This document shows, piece by piece, positions 8,369-17,835 of a DNA stretch of 64,000 bases. The translations under genes were made by a program, and so were the position numbers. The DNA is taken from positions 65,961 through 129,960 of the forward strand of contig DATGMD010000062.1 in the NCBI GenBank assembly GCA_035293805.1. Reading direction: 5' to 3'. Each line of letters starts with the position of its first letter. The stretch's first letter is position 1. The notes beneath the pieces were generated by a model, which was given only the letters and a program-made list of their open reading frames with translations, was not told the origin of the DNA and did no database searches. The stretch comes from JAJPHF01 sp035293805 (GTDB lineage: Bacteria > Chloroflexota > UBA6077 > JAJPHF01).

Positions 8369-9040
8369 ATGGTTATTGAGGCGATACTTGCATTGAGTAT
8401 CCTGAGCCTGTCGCCATCGACGCTGCAGGGTAGCCCGACCCCTCCGGTTTCGCCCTCCCCCGCGGTCACTGCCGAGCGCGCCGAACAGATCGCCCGTGCA
8501 AATATGCCCGCGGTCATCGGTGCGGACGCGGTCAGGCGTTCCGATGTCGAAGTGCGGCCCGCGCCTGGCGGCTGGATAGTGATCTTTCACGATGCACGCG
8601 CATCTTGTGCCGAGGGCTATTGGTGGCCGGGCGCCTGCACGCATGTCGCGTTCGGTACGCCTGCTAGCTTTGAAGTGTACCGGGACGTCTATACCTGCGT
8701 GAATGGCGATGGGATGCTGTATGGGTTTTCGGCAAGCTTTCAACCGGTGGGGCCGGGAGAGGAGCAACGTTGTGGACGGCCGCCGGCGAGCCCGATAAGT
8801 CCTCCACCAGGTCCCCCGGGTGTGACTCCGGTCTCCGGCGCGCCCGCGACCTTGCCACCCACACCGCCAGTACGTCCCAGCGCCGCGACGCCAGTGCCCC
8901 CTGGGAATGCTCAGCGCATTGCTGGAGAGCAGCCGACGCTATCGCCCTTGGATGTTCCAGTAGTTCCCGAGGCTGCCACCCTATTCCTAGCGCTCGGCGG
9001 GCTCTTCGTAGTCGCTGGACTTCGCTGGTGGCGGCCCTAG
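8369..9040 (+). CDS. Secreted protein with PEP-CTERM-like C-terminal sorting tail
   Basis: A 223-residue protein from ATG 8369 (GGGAGA at 8355-8360). A short hydrophobic N-terminus (residues 2-20) is followed by a Pro-rich stretch. A domain at about 33-135 begins 'TAERAEQIARANMP' and has four cysteines; it faintly recalls PepSY-like modules. A Pro/Thr linker with 'TPVSGAPATLPPTP' matches the upstream secreted protein. The last 25 residues read 'VPEAAT', a ~15-residue hydrophobic helix ending in 'VAGLRWW', then Arg-Pro. This is the layout of PEP-CTERM signals (VPEPxT, helix, basic end) that exosortases process. Whether this organism has an exosortase is not visible here. A plain C-terminal membrane anchor is the alternative. 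Confidence 0.75.
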   Translation: MVIEAILALSILSLSPSTLQGSPTPPVSPSPAVTAERAEQIARANMPAVIGADAVRRSDVEVRPAPGGWIVIFHDARASCAEGYWWPGACTHVAFGTPASFEVYRDVYTCVNGDGMLYGFSASFQPVGPGEEQRCGRPPASPISPPPGPPGVTPVSGAPATLPPTPPVRPSAATPVPPGNAQRIAGEQPTLSPLDVPVVPEAATLFLALGGLFVVAGLRWWRP

Positions 9041-9208
9041 CGCTGTAGCCGCACTCGTAGGCGAAGCAGCCTATTGCACCAGAACCGGACGGGGCGCCGG
9101 CGGTGACTCGCGCGCAGCCCCTTAACCGCGCGGCGCGAAGAGCGGCTGTAACGCTAGGTGGCGAGCCGCCGCCGGGTGAAGCGCCGGGCCGGCCAACGCC
9201 CCCCGCCG

Positions 9209-10360
9209 TCACTGCTGGTAGAGCTGGTCGGTCCACTGTTGGAGCGCGTCCACGTAGCTGTTGTCGTAGAAGTCGGTGGCCTTCGCGCTCTTGGCGTTGG
9301 GCGCCTGCGACTCGTCCAGCACTGCCTGGATCACCTCTTCGGAGACGCGCGGGAAGCGCGGCAGGGCGCCGACCACGTTGTCGTACGCCTCCTCCTGGAA
9401 GCGCGGATCGTCAGTCTTCGTGTACTTGCCGATCGCCTGCATCGCGCTCGGCTTGTCCTCCCGCGTGAGCTTCAGCCCCTCGATGTACCCTTTCAGGAAC
9501 CGCCGCACCGTGTCCGGGTTCTCGCGGGCGTAGCGCGCCGAGGTCGTGATCGCGTCGTGGATGAACGGGATGTGCAGGTCGCCCAGGTTCACGATCTCCT
9601 TGAAGCCCAGCTCGCGTGCCCGCAACGTGGTCGGCGCCGAGAGCAGCGCGGCGTCGGCGAGGTGCTGCTGCATCGCGGCCAGGATCGAGCCGACCTCGCC
9701 GAAATGAGCGATCGTCACGTCCCGGTCGGGGACCAGGCCGATGCGCTTGAGCAACAGGTACGTCGCCTGGTCGCCGGTGGCCGCCGGCCGCGTGCTGCCG
9801 AGCGTCTTCCCGCGCAGGTCCTGCAGCGAGTTGATCGACGGGTCGCCGTACAGGCTGAAGAGGAGGATCGGCAGCAGGTCCGCGATGACGACCAGATCGC
9901 TCCCGGCCAGGTGCGCCTCGATCACCGACGGCCCGACGCCCGCGAAGGCGATGTCGCCCGCCTGCAAGCCCTGCGTGACCGTGGTGGCGCTGCCCACGTA
10001 GGTCAGGTCCACGTCGAGCCCGTACTTCGCGAACAGGCCCGCGTCCGTCGCCAGGTACAGGGGCGCGAAGGCGTTCGCGTAGGAGCTATAGGCCACGGTG
10101 GTGTGCTGCAGCGAGGCGTTCTGCGTGTCCGGGTCCACGCCCGCCGCCCCGCCACTCGCCGCCGCCCCGCCACTTGCCGCCGCCCCGCCATTCGCCGGCG
10201 CCGCACCGCTGCTCGCGCGCGTGGCCGGCGAGCTGCTCGCCCCGCCGCCGGCTGACGGCTGCGCCGCCCCGCCGCAGCCCGCGATCACGAGACCAAAGCT
10301 AACCAGGACTGCGAGCAGGGCTGGCATCTGCCGGCGTGGACCGCTTCCCCACCATCTCAC
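9209..10360 (-). CDS. ABC transporter substrate-binding lipoprotein, NitT/TauT (SsuA/THI5-like) family
   Basis: A 383-residue protein. GTG 10360 follows AGGAGG with 9-nt spacing. A lipoprotein signal ends in 'VIAGC' with Cys29 as the lipidated residue. A ~60-residue Gly/Ala/Ser linker, partly made of an 18-bp tandem repeat, tethers the binding domain. The domain shows the NMT1/SsuA pattern: 'TVAYSSYANAFAPLYLATDAGLFAKYGLDV', split here by family logic into strand, loop and helix, then 'GDIAFAGVGPSVIEA' and 'LQDLRGKTLG'. Ligands in this family are sulfonates, nitrate, pyrimidines or aromatic acids; the ligand here is unknown. A second paralogue lies 74 bp upstream in the same orientation. No ABC ATPase or permease is adjacent, so both would depend on components encoded elsewhere. 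Confidence 0.88.
   Translation of the reverse strand: MRWWGSGPRRQMPALLAVLVSFGLVIAGCGGAAQPSAGGGASSSPATRASSGAAPANGGAAASGGAAASGGAAGVDPDTQNASLQHTTVAYSSYANAFAPLYLATDAGLFAKYGLDVDLTYVGSATTVTQGLQAGDIAFAGVGPSVIEAHLAGSDLVVIADLLPILLFSLYGDPSINSLQDLRGKTLGSTRPAATGDQATYLLLKRIGLVPDRDVTIAHFGEVGSILAAMQQHLADAALLSAPTTLRARELGFKEIVNLGDLHIPFIHDAITTSARYARENPDTVRRFLKGYIEGLKLTREDKPSAMQAIGKYTKTDDPRFQEEAYDNVVGALPRFPRVSEEVIQAVLDESQAPNAKSAKATDFYDNSYVDALQQWTDQLYQQ
10141..10204 (-). repeat. 18-bp tandem repeat in the lipoprotein linker
   Basis: Three adjacent 18-bp units, 10151-10168, 10169-10186 and a diverged 10187-10204, are preceded by a partial unit. They code for Ala/Gly/Ser triplets ('GGAAAS') in the spacer between the lipid anchor and the binding domain. 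Copy-number change here would only lengthen or shorten the tether. Confidence 0.75.
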
Positions 10361-10434
10361 TGGACCGTTCCTCCTGTGTTCGTGACCGCTCGCGCGGCGC
10401 GGCGAGTCGACGTAATATTCTCACTTGTCGCGGG

Positions 10435-11517
10435 CTAGCGGGCCGGCGCGGCCGGGGCAGCGACGGCGGCGCGCGCCTGCTGGGCATAGCTGCGGTCGAT
10501 CCAGCTCTCCTCGGGCGGCAGCGGCGGCAGGTCTTCGAGGTCGCGCAGGATGCGAATGACGTTGCCGACCGGCGCGTCGCGCACGTCGGTGGAGTCGATG
10601 GCGCCGGGGTTCTGGACCACGTAGTAGTCGTAGATCTGCTCCGCCACCTCGCGCGGGCTGTGCGCCTGGTCCGCCACGAGGTCGATCAGGGCCTCGCGGT
10701 GCTCGGGCGCCTTCGCCCACTGTTGCGCGCGGCCCAGCGCCGTCAGGAAGCCAACCAGCGCCTGGCGGTTGTCGGCGCTGTTCAGCCAGTCCGCGCGCAC
10801 CCACCAGCTGTCGAGCGAGTACTCGGGCACCAGGTCCGCGAAGGCGGCCAGGATGCGGTAGCCGTCGAGCCGCGCCCGGAAGTTCACTGGATCGGTGAGG
10901 ATCGACGCCGCGACCCCGCCGGACTGGAGCGCGGCGTACCGCTGCGGGTTGCCCCCGGCCTGGACCAGCTCGTAATCGTCGTCGCCCAGCCCGTGGGCCT
11001 TCAGCATGTAGCGCACGATCGTGCCGCTCCCCGCGTGCAGGCTGGAGGCGCCCACCTTCTGCCCGCGCAGCCCGTCCACGCTCGTAATCTCGGGGCGCGA
11101 CACCAGCTCGTAGGGCGTGGTGATGTTGTAGTCGCCGACCAGCTTCAGCGCCGCGCCCTTGCTGAGGGCGATGAGCGCCGCGTCGGTGGAGGCGTTGAGG
11201 ACGTCCAGGCTGCCGCCGAGCAGGGCGGGGATCGCCTGGTTGGTGTCGAGCGTCGTCCACTCGACGGTCAGGCCGGCGTCGTGAAGCAGGCCCTCCTGCT
11301 GCGCCACCCACATCGGGTAGAAGAAGCCGGCCAGGCCCTGCACTGCCACTTGCAGCGTTCGTGGCGCCGGGGCGGCGGGCGGCGCTGGGACCTGCGGCGT
11401 GGGCGCGGCCGTGGCGGGCGCCGGTGGGGCGGCCGACGGGGCGGCGCAGGCGCCCAGCAACAGAGCGACGACAGCGCCGGCGGGCAGCCACGCCGGCAGG
11501 CGCGGGATGGTAGTCAT
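10435..11517 (-). CDS. ABC transporter substrate-binding lipoprotein, NitT/TauT family (second paralogue)
   Basis: A 360-residue protein. I place the start at ATG 11517 rather than further upstream, because CGGAGGA sits directly before it and the signal peptide then begins normally. The lipobox is 'LLLGAC' with Cys24, followed by an Ala/Pro linker. The binding domain opens with 'LQVAVQGLAGFFYPMWVAQQ' and has 'GGSLDVLNASTDAALIAL' and 'DGLRGQKVGAS', the SsuA/NMT1 signatures. It is the first gene of a two-gene unit with the paralogue at 9209. The two are clearly distinct in sequence and probably bind different ligands. Transporter partners are absent from the window. Confidence 0.88.
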   Translation of the reverse strand: MTTIPRLPAWLPAGAVVALLLGACAAPSAAPPAPATAAPTPQVPAPPAAPAPRTLQVAVQGLAGFFYPMWVAQQEGLLHDAGLTVEWTTLDTNQAIPALLGGSLDVLNASTDAALIALSKGAALKLVGDYNITTPYELVSRPEITSVDGLRGQKVGASSLHAGSGTIVRYMLKAHGLGDDDYELVQAGGNPQRYAALQSGGVAASILTDPVNFRARLDGYRILAAFADLVPEYSLDSWWVRADWLNSADNRQALVGFLTALGRAQQWAKAPEHREALIDLVADQAHSPREVAEQIYDYYVVQNPGAIDSTDVRDAPVGNVIRILRDLEDLPPLPPEESWIDRSYAQQARAAVAAPAAPAR

Positions 11518-11670
11518 GGCTCCTCCGGGGGGCAGCCGGCGCCGTCCGAGGCGGACCGGGGCATTGCTAGCCGCATCATAGCGCAAGCGCGCACTGGACG
11601 CTTTTTCCGGTTTGCCACTATCCTACTTTGGAACGGCCAACGTTCGAGATCCCATCCGACGCCGGCGTCC

Positions 11671-11766
11671 CCCTCGTCCTCCCCCTCTCCGAAGGGAGAG
11701 GGGGGCAGGGGGGGGAGGGCCGGTCCCTCCCCCTCTCCCCCTGGGAGAGGGCCGGGGTGAGGGCCC
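11671..11766. repeat. Dispersed composite palindromic repeat (copy A)
   Basis: Two hairpin-like units occur in series: CCCCCTCTCC-GAAGGGAGAGGGGG, then CCCCCTCTCCCCCTGGGAGAGG followed by GGGTGAGGG. The same pair in the same order occurs inside hypF (20251-20440), and the second unit recurs at 17639-17802, 48700-48740 and 62239-62320. Copy A lies upstream of the gene at 11876. The function is unknown; it behaves like a REP-type repeat. Confidence 0.75.
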
Positions 11767-11875
11767 GCCCCGATGGCCGAACCGCCGGGCCGGATTCGGT
11801 GTGAGGCGAGCAGGACGCCAGGCCCCGTGCGGCGAGAATCGCGGCCCAGGCGGGCCGGGGAGCGGTGGAGAGACG

Positions 11876-12598
11876 ATGTCCGAGTCGATGGCAGCGCTGG
11901 GCGACGCCGGAATCGAGGTGTTCGCGTACAAACTCGGCGCCTTCCGCACCACGCTCAGCGAGCGCGAGCGGCAGATGCTCGACACGATGCTGCTCGCGGC
12001 GAGCGGTGGCGCGGCCGACGATGTCGAGGGCTACGGCTTGACGCCGCTCTCGGCCCGTCACCTCGCGCTCGCCGCGATGATGGCGCTCGGCCTCGGCGCG
12101 GCCACGCTCAGCCCCCTCGCCGCCAGCGCGGCCCAGGCCGCGCCGCTCGACCAGCAGTCATTGAACGTCAGCACGGGGGGTAGCCTGGGCTTCACGCTGG
12201 TCGACACGCCTATCCAGGAGCAGCTCCAGCGCCACGGCGTGGGCGCCGAGCGCGACCTGGTCTGGAGCGCCCAGTTCACGTCGCGCTGGGAGCTGAACCC
12301 GGGCCAGCTCGACCGCTGGAGCGCGCAGGCCGTCGGTCTGATCGCCGACCAGCTTGGCAGCGACGTGCGCCTCGCCGGCTACGAGCGGCTGGACGCCAGC
12401 GACGTGGGCGAGCAGCAGGTCGCGTACCGCTATCAGCTCGTCTCGGCCAGCGGGCAGCCACTCGGCGAGGCGACCATCGTGGTGTTCGCCCGCGGCAACC
12501 GCGTCGGCATGACCGGCACCGGCGCGATCGGCACGCGCGCCCCCGTGGACGCGGCGACCCTCGCGCGCGTCCTCGATACCAGTCCCAACCGTGGCTAA
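11876..12598 (+). CDS. Hypothetical protein with N-terminal regulatory-looking segment and one hydrophobic segment
   Basis: A 240-residue protein from ATG 11876 with GGAGAGA just before it. Residues 1-45 are polar and helical, including 'TLSERERQMLDTMLLAA'. Residues about 62-90 are hydrophobic and Ala-rich ('LALAAMMALGLGAATLSPLA') and could be a membrane anchor or an internal signal. The remainder is soluble, with a repeated strand pattern ('ERDLVWSAQFTSRWELNPGQ', 'GEATIVVFARGNRVG') that suggests a small beta-rich extracytoplasmic domain. The layout, a short cytoplasmic head plus one anchor plus an outer domain, resembles anti-sigma or exported stress proteins, but no motif proves it. It is monocistronic, preceded by a dispersed repeat. 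Confidence 0.65.
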   Translation: MSESMAALGDAGIEVFAYKLGAFRTTLSERERQMLDTMLLAASGGAADDVEGYGLTPLSARHLALAAMMALGLGAATLSPLAASAAQAAPLDQQSLNVSTGGSLGFTLVDTPIQEQLQRHGVGAERDLVWSAQFTSRWELNPGQLDRWSAQAVGLIADQLGSDVRLAGYERLDASDVGEQQVAYRYQLVSASGQPLGEATIVVFARGNRVGMTGTGAIGTRAPVDAATLARVLDTSPNRG

Positions 12599-12789
12599 CC
12601 GCTGGCCCCTCGCCAGCCCCTTCTCGCTTCCAGTGGTTTTCGGCCGGCGCCAGGCTGCGGTGCAGCCCTACGTGCCGATGATCCAGCGCGGGCAGACAGA
12701 ACGTGGTTGCACCCAACGAGCACCGCGGCTGGCATTTGCCGCGCACCATAGAATAAGGTCAACATCCGCCAGCCAAAACGGGAGGGACC

Positions 12790-14013
12790 ATGCCACCCGA
12801 TCCAGCCCCGTTCCAGCCCGAACCGCGGTGGACGGTGGGCAGCCTGTATGGCCTGCCCGAGGGCGCCGTGCCGACCGGTCCCCCGGGCGCCCCGGCGGCG
12901 GAGCCTGCGGGGATTCCGCCAGGAAGACAAAATGAGCGCGGGGCGGTGCGCGCCGGCCAGCCCGCCGACACGGTGACCCAGGGCACCGATAGCGCCGGCG
13001 TCGACCGGGTCGACGACAACTCCGGATCGGCAACGTCGAGTGGAAGGACGCACCCGGCCATGGCTAGTGGTACTCGGGGTAGGGTGCCCATCGAGCCGCA
13101 GAGCGTCGACGCCCCGCTGTCGCGCGCCGCCGTCTTCCTGGTGGTGACCATTGCGCCGGGGGACGAGGCGCTGGCGCGCGCCCGAGCAGTCATTGCGGAC
13201 ATCGGCAGTCTGGTTCGCGCCGTCGGTTTTCGCCACCTCGACGGCCATCTCTCCTGCAACGTCGGCATCGGCAGCAACGCCTGGGACCGGCTCGGCCAGG
13301 CGAAACGCCCAGCCCAGCTACGCGAGTTCTCGGAGGTGCGTGGGGCCGCCCACACCGCCGTGGCGACGCCGGGAGACCTGCTCTTCCACATCCGCGCCGA
13401 GCGCAGCGACATGTGCTTCGAGCTGGAAAGACTCCTCCTCAACGCGCTCGGCAGCTCCATCACCGTCGTAGACGAGGTGCAGGGGTTCCGTTATTTCGAC
13501 GACCGCGACCTCCTGGGGTTCGTGGATGGTACGGCGAACCCGACGGGCAACGCCCTTTATCAAGCCGCCCTGATCGGCGACGAGGACCCGGATTTCGCCG
13601 GGGGCACCTACGTCGTCGTGCAGAAGTACCTGCACAATCTCACCGCCTGGGGCGCCCTCTCCGTCGAGGAGCAGGAGCATATCATCGGTCGCACCAAGCT
13701 TGACGACGTCGAGCTCGCCGACGCGGGTGGGCGGAAGTCGCACCGGAGCCTGACTACCATCGTTGATGCGCAGGGGATCGAGCACGACATCCTGCGCGAC
13801 AACATGCCTTTCGGCCGCCCTGGGCAGGCCGAGTTCGGCACCTATTTCATCGGCTACTCCCGTGACCTCTCGCTCATTGAGCACATGATCCGCAATATGT
13901 TCGTCGGCGATCCCATCGGCGAGTATGATCGCATCCTCGACTTCTCCACCGCCGTCACCGGCACGTCGTTCTTCCTACCATCGCATGACCTGCTCAAAAG
14001 CCTCGGCGCCTGA
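12790..14013 (+). CDS. Dye-decolorizing (DyP-type) heme peroxidase with N-terminal extension
   Basis: A 407-residue protein whose last ~305 residues are a DyP peroxidase of the YfeX/B-type. 'GFVDGT' at 243-248 contains the catalytic Asp246, 'KSH' gives the proximal heme ligand His318, and 'ILRDNMPFG' gives the distal Arg336. These peroxidases oxidise dyes, phenolics or porphyrinogens with H2O2. The conserved domain starts near residue 100. The first ~95 residues are Pro/Gly/Asp-rich and lack a Tat or Sec signal. ATG 12790 has a good site (GGGAGGG), but ATG 13060 ('MASGTRGRVP') would give the usual family length with a weaker site. No encapsulin gene or cargo tail is seen. Confidence 0.92.
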   Translation: MPPDPAPFQPEPRWTVGSLYGLPEGAVPTGPPGAPAAEPAGIPPGRQNERGAVRAGQPADTVTQGTDSAGVDRVDDNSGSATSSGRTHPAMASGTRGRVPIEPQSVDAPLSRAAVFLVVTIAPGDEALARARAVIADIGSLVRAVGFRHLDGHLSCNVGIGSNAWDRLGQAKRPAQLREFSEVRGAAHTAVATPGDLLFHIRAERSDMCFELERLLLNALGSSITVVDEVQGFRYFDDRDLLGFVDGTANPTGNALYQAALIGDEDPDFAGGTYVVVQKYLHNLTAWGALSVEEQEHIIGRTKLDDVELADAGGRKSHRSLTTIVDAQGIEHDILRDNMPFGRPGQAEFGTYFIGYSRDLSLIEHMIRNMFVGDPIGEYDRILDFSTAVTGTSFFLPSHDLLKSLGA

Positions 14014-14111
14014 CAGGCGATCACCCGTCCGGTTCGGCAATGGCTGATAGCGGATGGCATTCCGCGTCCGCGTAGCCCGCATAGTACGGAAGCCGCCGTG
14101 AGGATGCCGCA

Positions 14112-14324
14112 CTACAAGATCTTGCGCAACGCCGAACCTTTGTGCGCGGCGATGTGATCGGTCTTGTCGCTCTTGATTTCATATTGTGGGTCATCGGGCG
14201 TGGCGTGATGGGTGTAGCCCTTGTAGTCGAAATCGTGAGTGTGCACCTTGATGATACGTCCGGAGACGCGGCCAGCCTCGGAGTTCCAGCTCACGTGGTC
14301 GCCAACCTTGAAGCGTGCCGTCAT
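14112..14324 (-). CDS. Small Tudor-like domain protein, DUF2945 (HVA1) family
   Basis: A 70-residue protein starting 'MTARFKVGDHVSWNSEAGRVSGRI', a pattern of the DUF2945 / HVA1 small beta-barrel family. The conserved 'GDHVSWNSEAG' opens the barrel, followed by 'TPDDPQYEIKSDKTDH' and 'HKGSALRKI'. These proteins are common in soil bacteria. Their function is unknown; a Tudor/KOW-like nucleic-acid or protein binding role is usually assumed. A GAGGA lies about 8 nt before ATG 14324. The gene is transcribed divergently from the DUF488 gene, whose only in-frame ATG overlaps this start codon. Confidence 0.85.
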   Translation of the reverse strand: MTARFKVGDHVSWNSEAGRVSGRIIKVHTHDFDYKGYTHHATPDDPQYEIKSDKTDHIAAHKGSALRKIL

Positions 14325-15105
14325 GTTCGCATCCTCGCCGCGGTCACGAAGGAGTCCTTCTTCACAGGATCATCCTGATCTGCATTATAATACGGTCAGC
14401 TATCACGCCAAACAGTCGGTCGCCCGCGCTCGCCAGCCAGCAGGGGCCACGACCGTCAGGAGCGAGTCAACCATAGCCTCACGAGTTGCGGACAGCGAGA
14501 CGCCGGCACGCTCGGTCAGCCGCAGCGCCGCCCGCCGGGACTGGGCCAACGCAAGTGTCTACACCGTCGGCCATTCAACCCGGACGCAAGCAGAGTTGAC
14601 CGCCTTGCTCCGCCACTACGGGGTTGCCACCCTGGTCGACGTCCGCGCCATCCCGCGATCGCACCACAACCCGCAGTTCAACCTGGAGGAGCTGGCCAGG
14701 GCGCTGCCTGAGGCGGGCATTGCCTACGCCCACCTGCCGCGTCTCGGGGGACTGCGGCGAGGAATCGGCGCCGCATCGGCCAACGACGGGTGGCGCAACG
14801 CCAGCTTCCGAGCCTATGCCGACTATATGCAGACCGCTGATTTCGCGCACGGCCTCGAGGAGGTACGCTCGCTCACCAACGCCGGCCCGGTCGCGATCAT
14901 GTGCGCGGAGGCCGTGCCGTGGCGCTGTCATCGCTCCCTGATCGCCGACGCCCTCACGATCCGCGGCGTGGAGGTGCGCGAGATCCGGAGCCTGACCCGA
15001 ACCGAGGCGCACAAGCTGACGCCCTTCGCCCGCGTCGATGGCCTCCGCATCACCTATCCCGCCGTCGACGCGGCGGCGACCGAGGAGCAGCGTTCGATCG
15101 GATGA
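14323..15105 (+). CDS. DUF488 family protein
   Basis: The conserved domain runs from 'VYTVGHSTRTQAELTALLRH' (about 14552) to the C-terminus and includes 'DVRAIPRSHHNPQF' and 'AIMCAEAVPWRCHRSLIAD'. These are the hallmarks of DUF488, with the conserved Cys and the 'CHR' motif. Members are small proteins of unknown function sometimes linked to nucleic-acid or stress pathways. The start is uncertain. The last in-frame ATG is 14323, which adds about 77 low-complexity residues and overlaps the start of the DUF2945 gene on the other strand; no in-frame ATG, GTG or TTG lies nearer the domain. A promoter-like TATAAT lies downstream of that ATG. A rare start codon or a disturbed 5' end is therefore possible. 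Confidence 0.8.
   Translation: MFASSPRSRRSPSSQDHPDLHYNTVSYHAKQSVARARQPAGATTVRSESTIASRVADSETPARSVSRSAARRDWANASVYTVGHSTRTQAELTALLRHYGVATLVDVRAIPRSHHNPQFNLEELARALPEAGIAYAHLPRLGGLRRGIGAASANDGWRNASFRAYADYMQTADFAHGLEEVRSLTNAGPVAIMCAEAVPWRCHRSLIADALTIRGVEVREIRSLTRTEAHKLTPFARVDGLRITYPAVDAAATEEQRSIG
14361..14415. promoter_or_regulatory. Possible divergent promoter with palindromic -10 (ATTATAAT)
   Basis: ATTATAAT at 14384-14391 is its own reverse complement and so offers a perfect TATAAT on both strands. To the right strand, TTCACA at 14361-14366 could serve as -35 with a 19-bp spacer. To the left strand, TTGGCG lies 16 bp upstream. The left-reading promoter would give a leader of about 50 nt to the DUF2945 gene. 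AT-rich hexamers are rare in this sequence, which makes the match notable but not proven. Confidence 0.4.
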
Positions 15106-15138
15106 GCTCGCTATGCCGCTAGCTAAGCGGCCGGCCAC

Positions 15139-15339
15139 TCATCGCCGGCCGCGGTACTCGGTAAAGTAGTACAGCATGCCCGCGAACACGTTGAGCACGA
15201 TGAACATCAGCGTCCAGGTCGACTTGGACTCGCTAGTCAGATAGTCGTTCTTGGTCATGTCCGAGAACATCGACACCCAGAACACCAGCAATGGCACAAT
15301 CGCCAGCAGTATCAATATGGCGATCAAGAGCTGGGTCAT
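15139..15339 (-). CDS. Small two-helix membrane protein, PLDc_N-like
   Basis: A 66-residue protein from ATG 15339 behind GGAGG. It consists of two hydrophobic helices (about 3-24 and 42-60) separated by a polar loop, with 'WVSMFSDMTKNDYLTSESK' and 'TWTLMFIVLNVFAGMLYYF'. This matches the N-terminal two-helix module of cardiolipin synthases and related proteins (PLDc_N), here as a stand-alone protein. The role is unknown. It lies downstream of hypE on the same strand (93 bp gap) and may be read through from the hydrogenase operon, though it is probably independent. Confidence 0.8.
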   Translation of the reverse strand: MTQLLIAILILLAIVPLLVFWVSMFSDMTKNDYLTSESKSTWTLMFIVLNVFAGMLYYFTEYRGRR

Positions 15340-16507
15340 GCCACCTCCGCGGCAGGCGAAGCAGCGGGCCGCAGGATAGGCGGCCGGCTAGCAGCAGCAT
15401 ACCACCGGGGCCGGACGCCGCTCGGGCGCGCGTCAGCAGATGCGCGGGAGCTGCTCGCCGGCGGGCACGTCCACGATGCGGCTGCCGCCCACACAGGTGC
15501 GCAGGTACACTACGCCGGCTGGCTCGGCCACGACCGCGCCGATGACGGCCGCCTGGGCGCCGAGCGGGTGGGCGCGCATCGCCGCCAGCGCCGCCGCCGC
15601 GTCCGCCGCCGGCACGATGGCGATCAGCTTGCCCTCGTTCGCAACGTAGAGCGGGTCGAGGCCCAGGATCTCGCACAGCCCCTCGACCTCCGGCTGGAGC
15701 GGCAGGCTCTCCTCCTCCAGCACGATGCCGACGCCCGCGCGCTGGGCGATCTCGTTCAGCGTGCTCGCCAGCCCGCCGCGCGTCGGGTCGCGCAGCACGT
15801 GAACGTCGGGCGCGGCGGCGAGCATCGCCTGGACAAGCCCGTGCAGCGCGGCGGTGTCGCTCGCCAGCTCCACGTCGAAGTCCAGTCCTTCGCGCCGCGC
15901 CATGATCGCCATGCCGTGCTGCGCGATCTGGCCCGAGACGAGCACTTGGTCGCCCGGCCGCGCGCGGTCGGCCGAAATTGTCACGCCCGCCGGCACGACG
16001 CCCACGCCGGTCGTCGTGATGAAGATGCCGTCGCCGTGGCCCCGCTCCACCACCTTCGTGTCGCCGGTGACGATCGCCACGCCGGCCCGCGCCGCCGCCT
16101 CCTGCATCGACGCGACGACGCGCTTCAGGTCGTCGATGGCGAACCCCTCCTCCAGAATGAACGCGCACGCCAGGTAGAGCGGCGTGGCGCCGCTCATCGC
16201 GAGGTCGTTCAGCGTGCCGTTCACCGCCAGGTGCCCGATGTCCCCGCCGGGGAAGAACAGCGGCGAGACGACGAACGAGTCGGTAGTGAAGGCCAGGTGG
16301 GCGCCGCCGACCTCGAACACCGCCTGGTCGTCCAGCTTTTCCAGCAGCGGGTTGCGGAAGGCCGGCAGGAAGATCTGCTGCACCAGGTCGGCGGTCAGCT
16401 TGCCGCCGCTGCCGTGGCCGAGCGTGATCTTGCCAGGCTCCGTGGCCGGCACGGGACAGGCCAGTTGCAGCAAGTCCACGTCCTCGAGCGTGCCGGGGCT
16501 CTGGCCG

Positions 16508-17632
<1,125 letters not shown>

Positions 17633-17638
17633 ACGATC

Positions 17639-17802
17639 GCCCTCACCCTGCGACGCGGAATACTGCGAGCGTCGCTCCTCTCCCAGGGGGAGAGGGAGCA
17701 CCGCGCGCCCTCACCCCAGCCCTCTCCCAGGGGGAGAGGGAGCAAGACGTGCCCTCACCCCGAACTGCTCTCAGCGGGAGAGGAGTACCACGCGCCCTCA
17801 CT
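17639..17802. repeat. Dispersed composite palindromic repeat (copy B) between hypC and hypD
   Basis: Two nearly identical units CTCTCCCAGGGGGAGAGGGAGCA, each introduced by GCCCTCACCCC, are followed by a diverged third unit. A 30-bp segment (CTGCGACGCGG...CTGCGAGCGTCGCTCC, about 17647-17678) also recurs inside hypF at 20265-20297. The element sits inside the operon and can form stable hairpins, so it may affect transcript stability between hypC and hypD. Confidence 0.8.
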
Positions 17803-17835
17803 TCGGCCCGCCCGGAGCAGATGCAGCACGCGCAC

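Noticed and set aside
17633..17701. A longer HypD starting 23 codons upstream
   Set aside because: The extra residues ('LPLPLGEERRSQYSASQGEG') are translated dispersed repeat, and HypD families start at 'MKYVSEF'.
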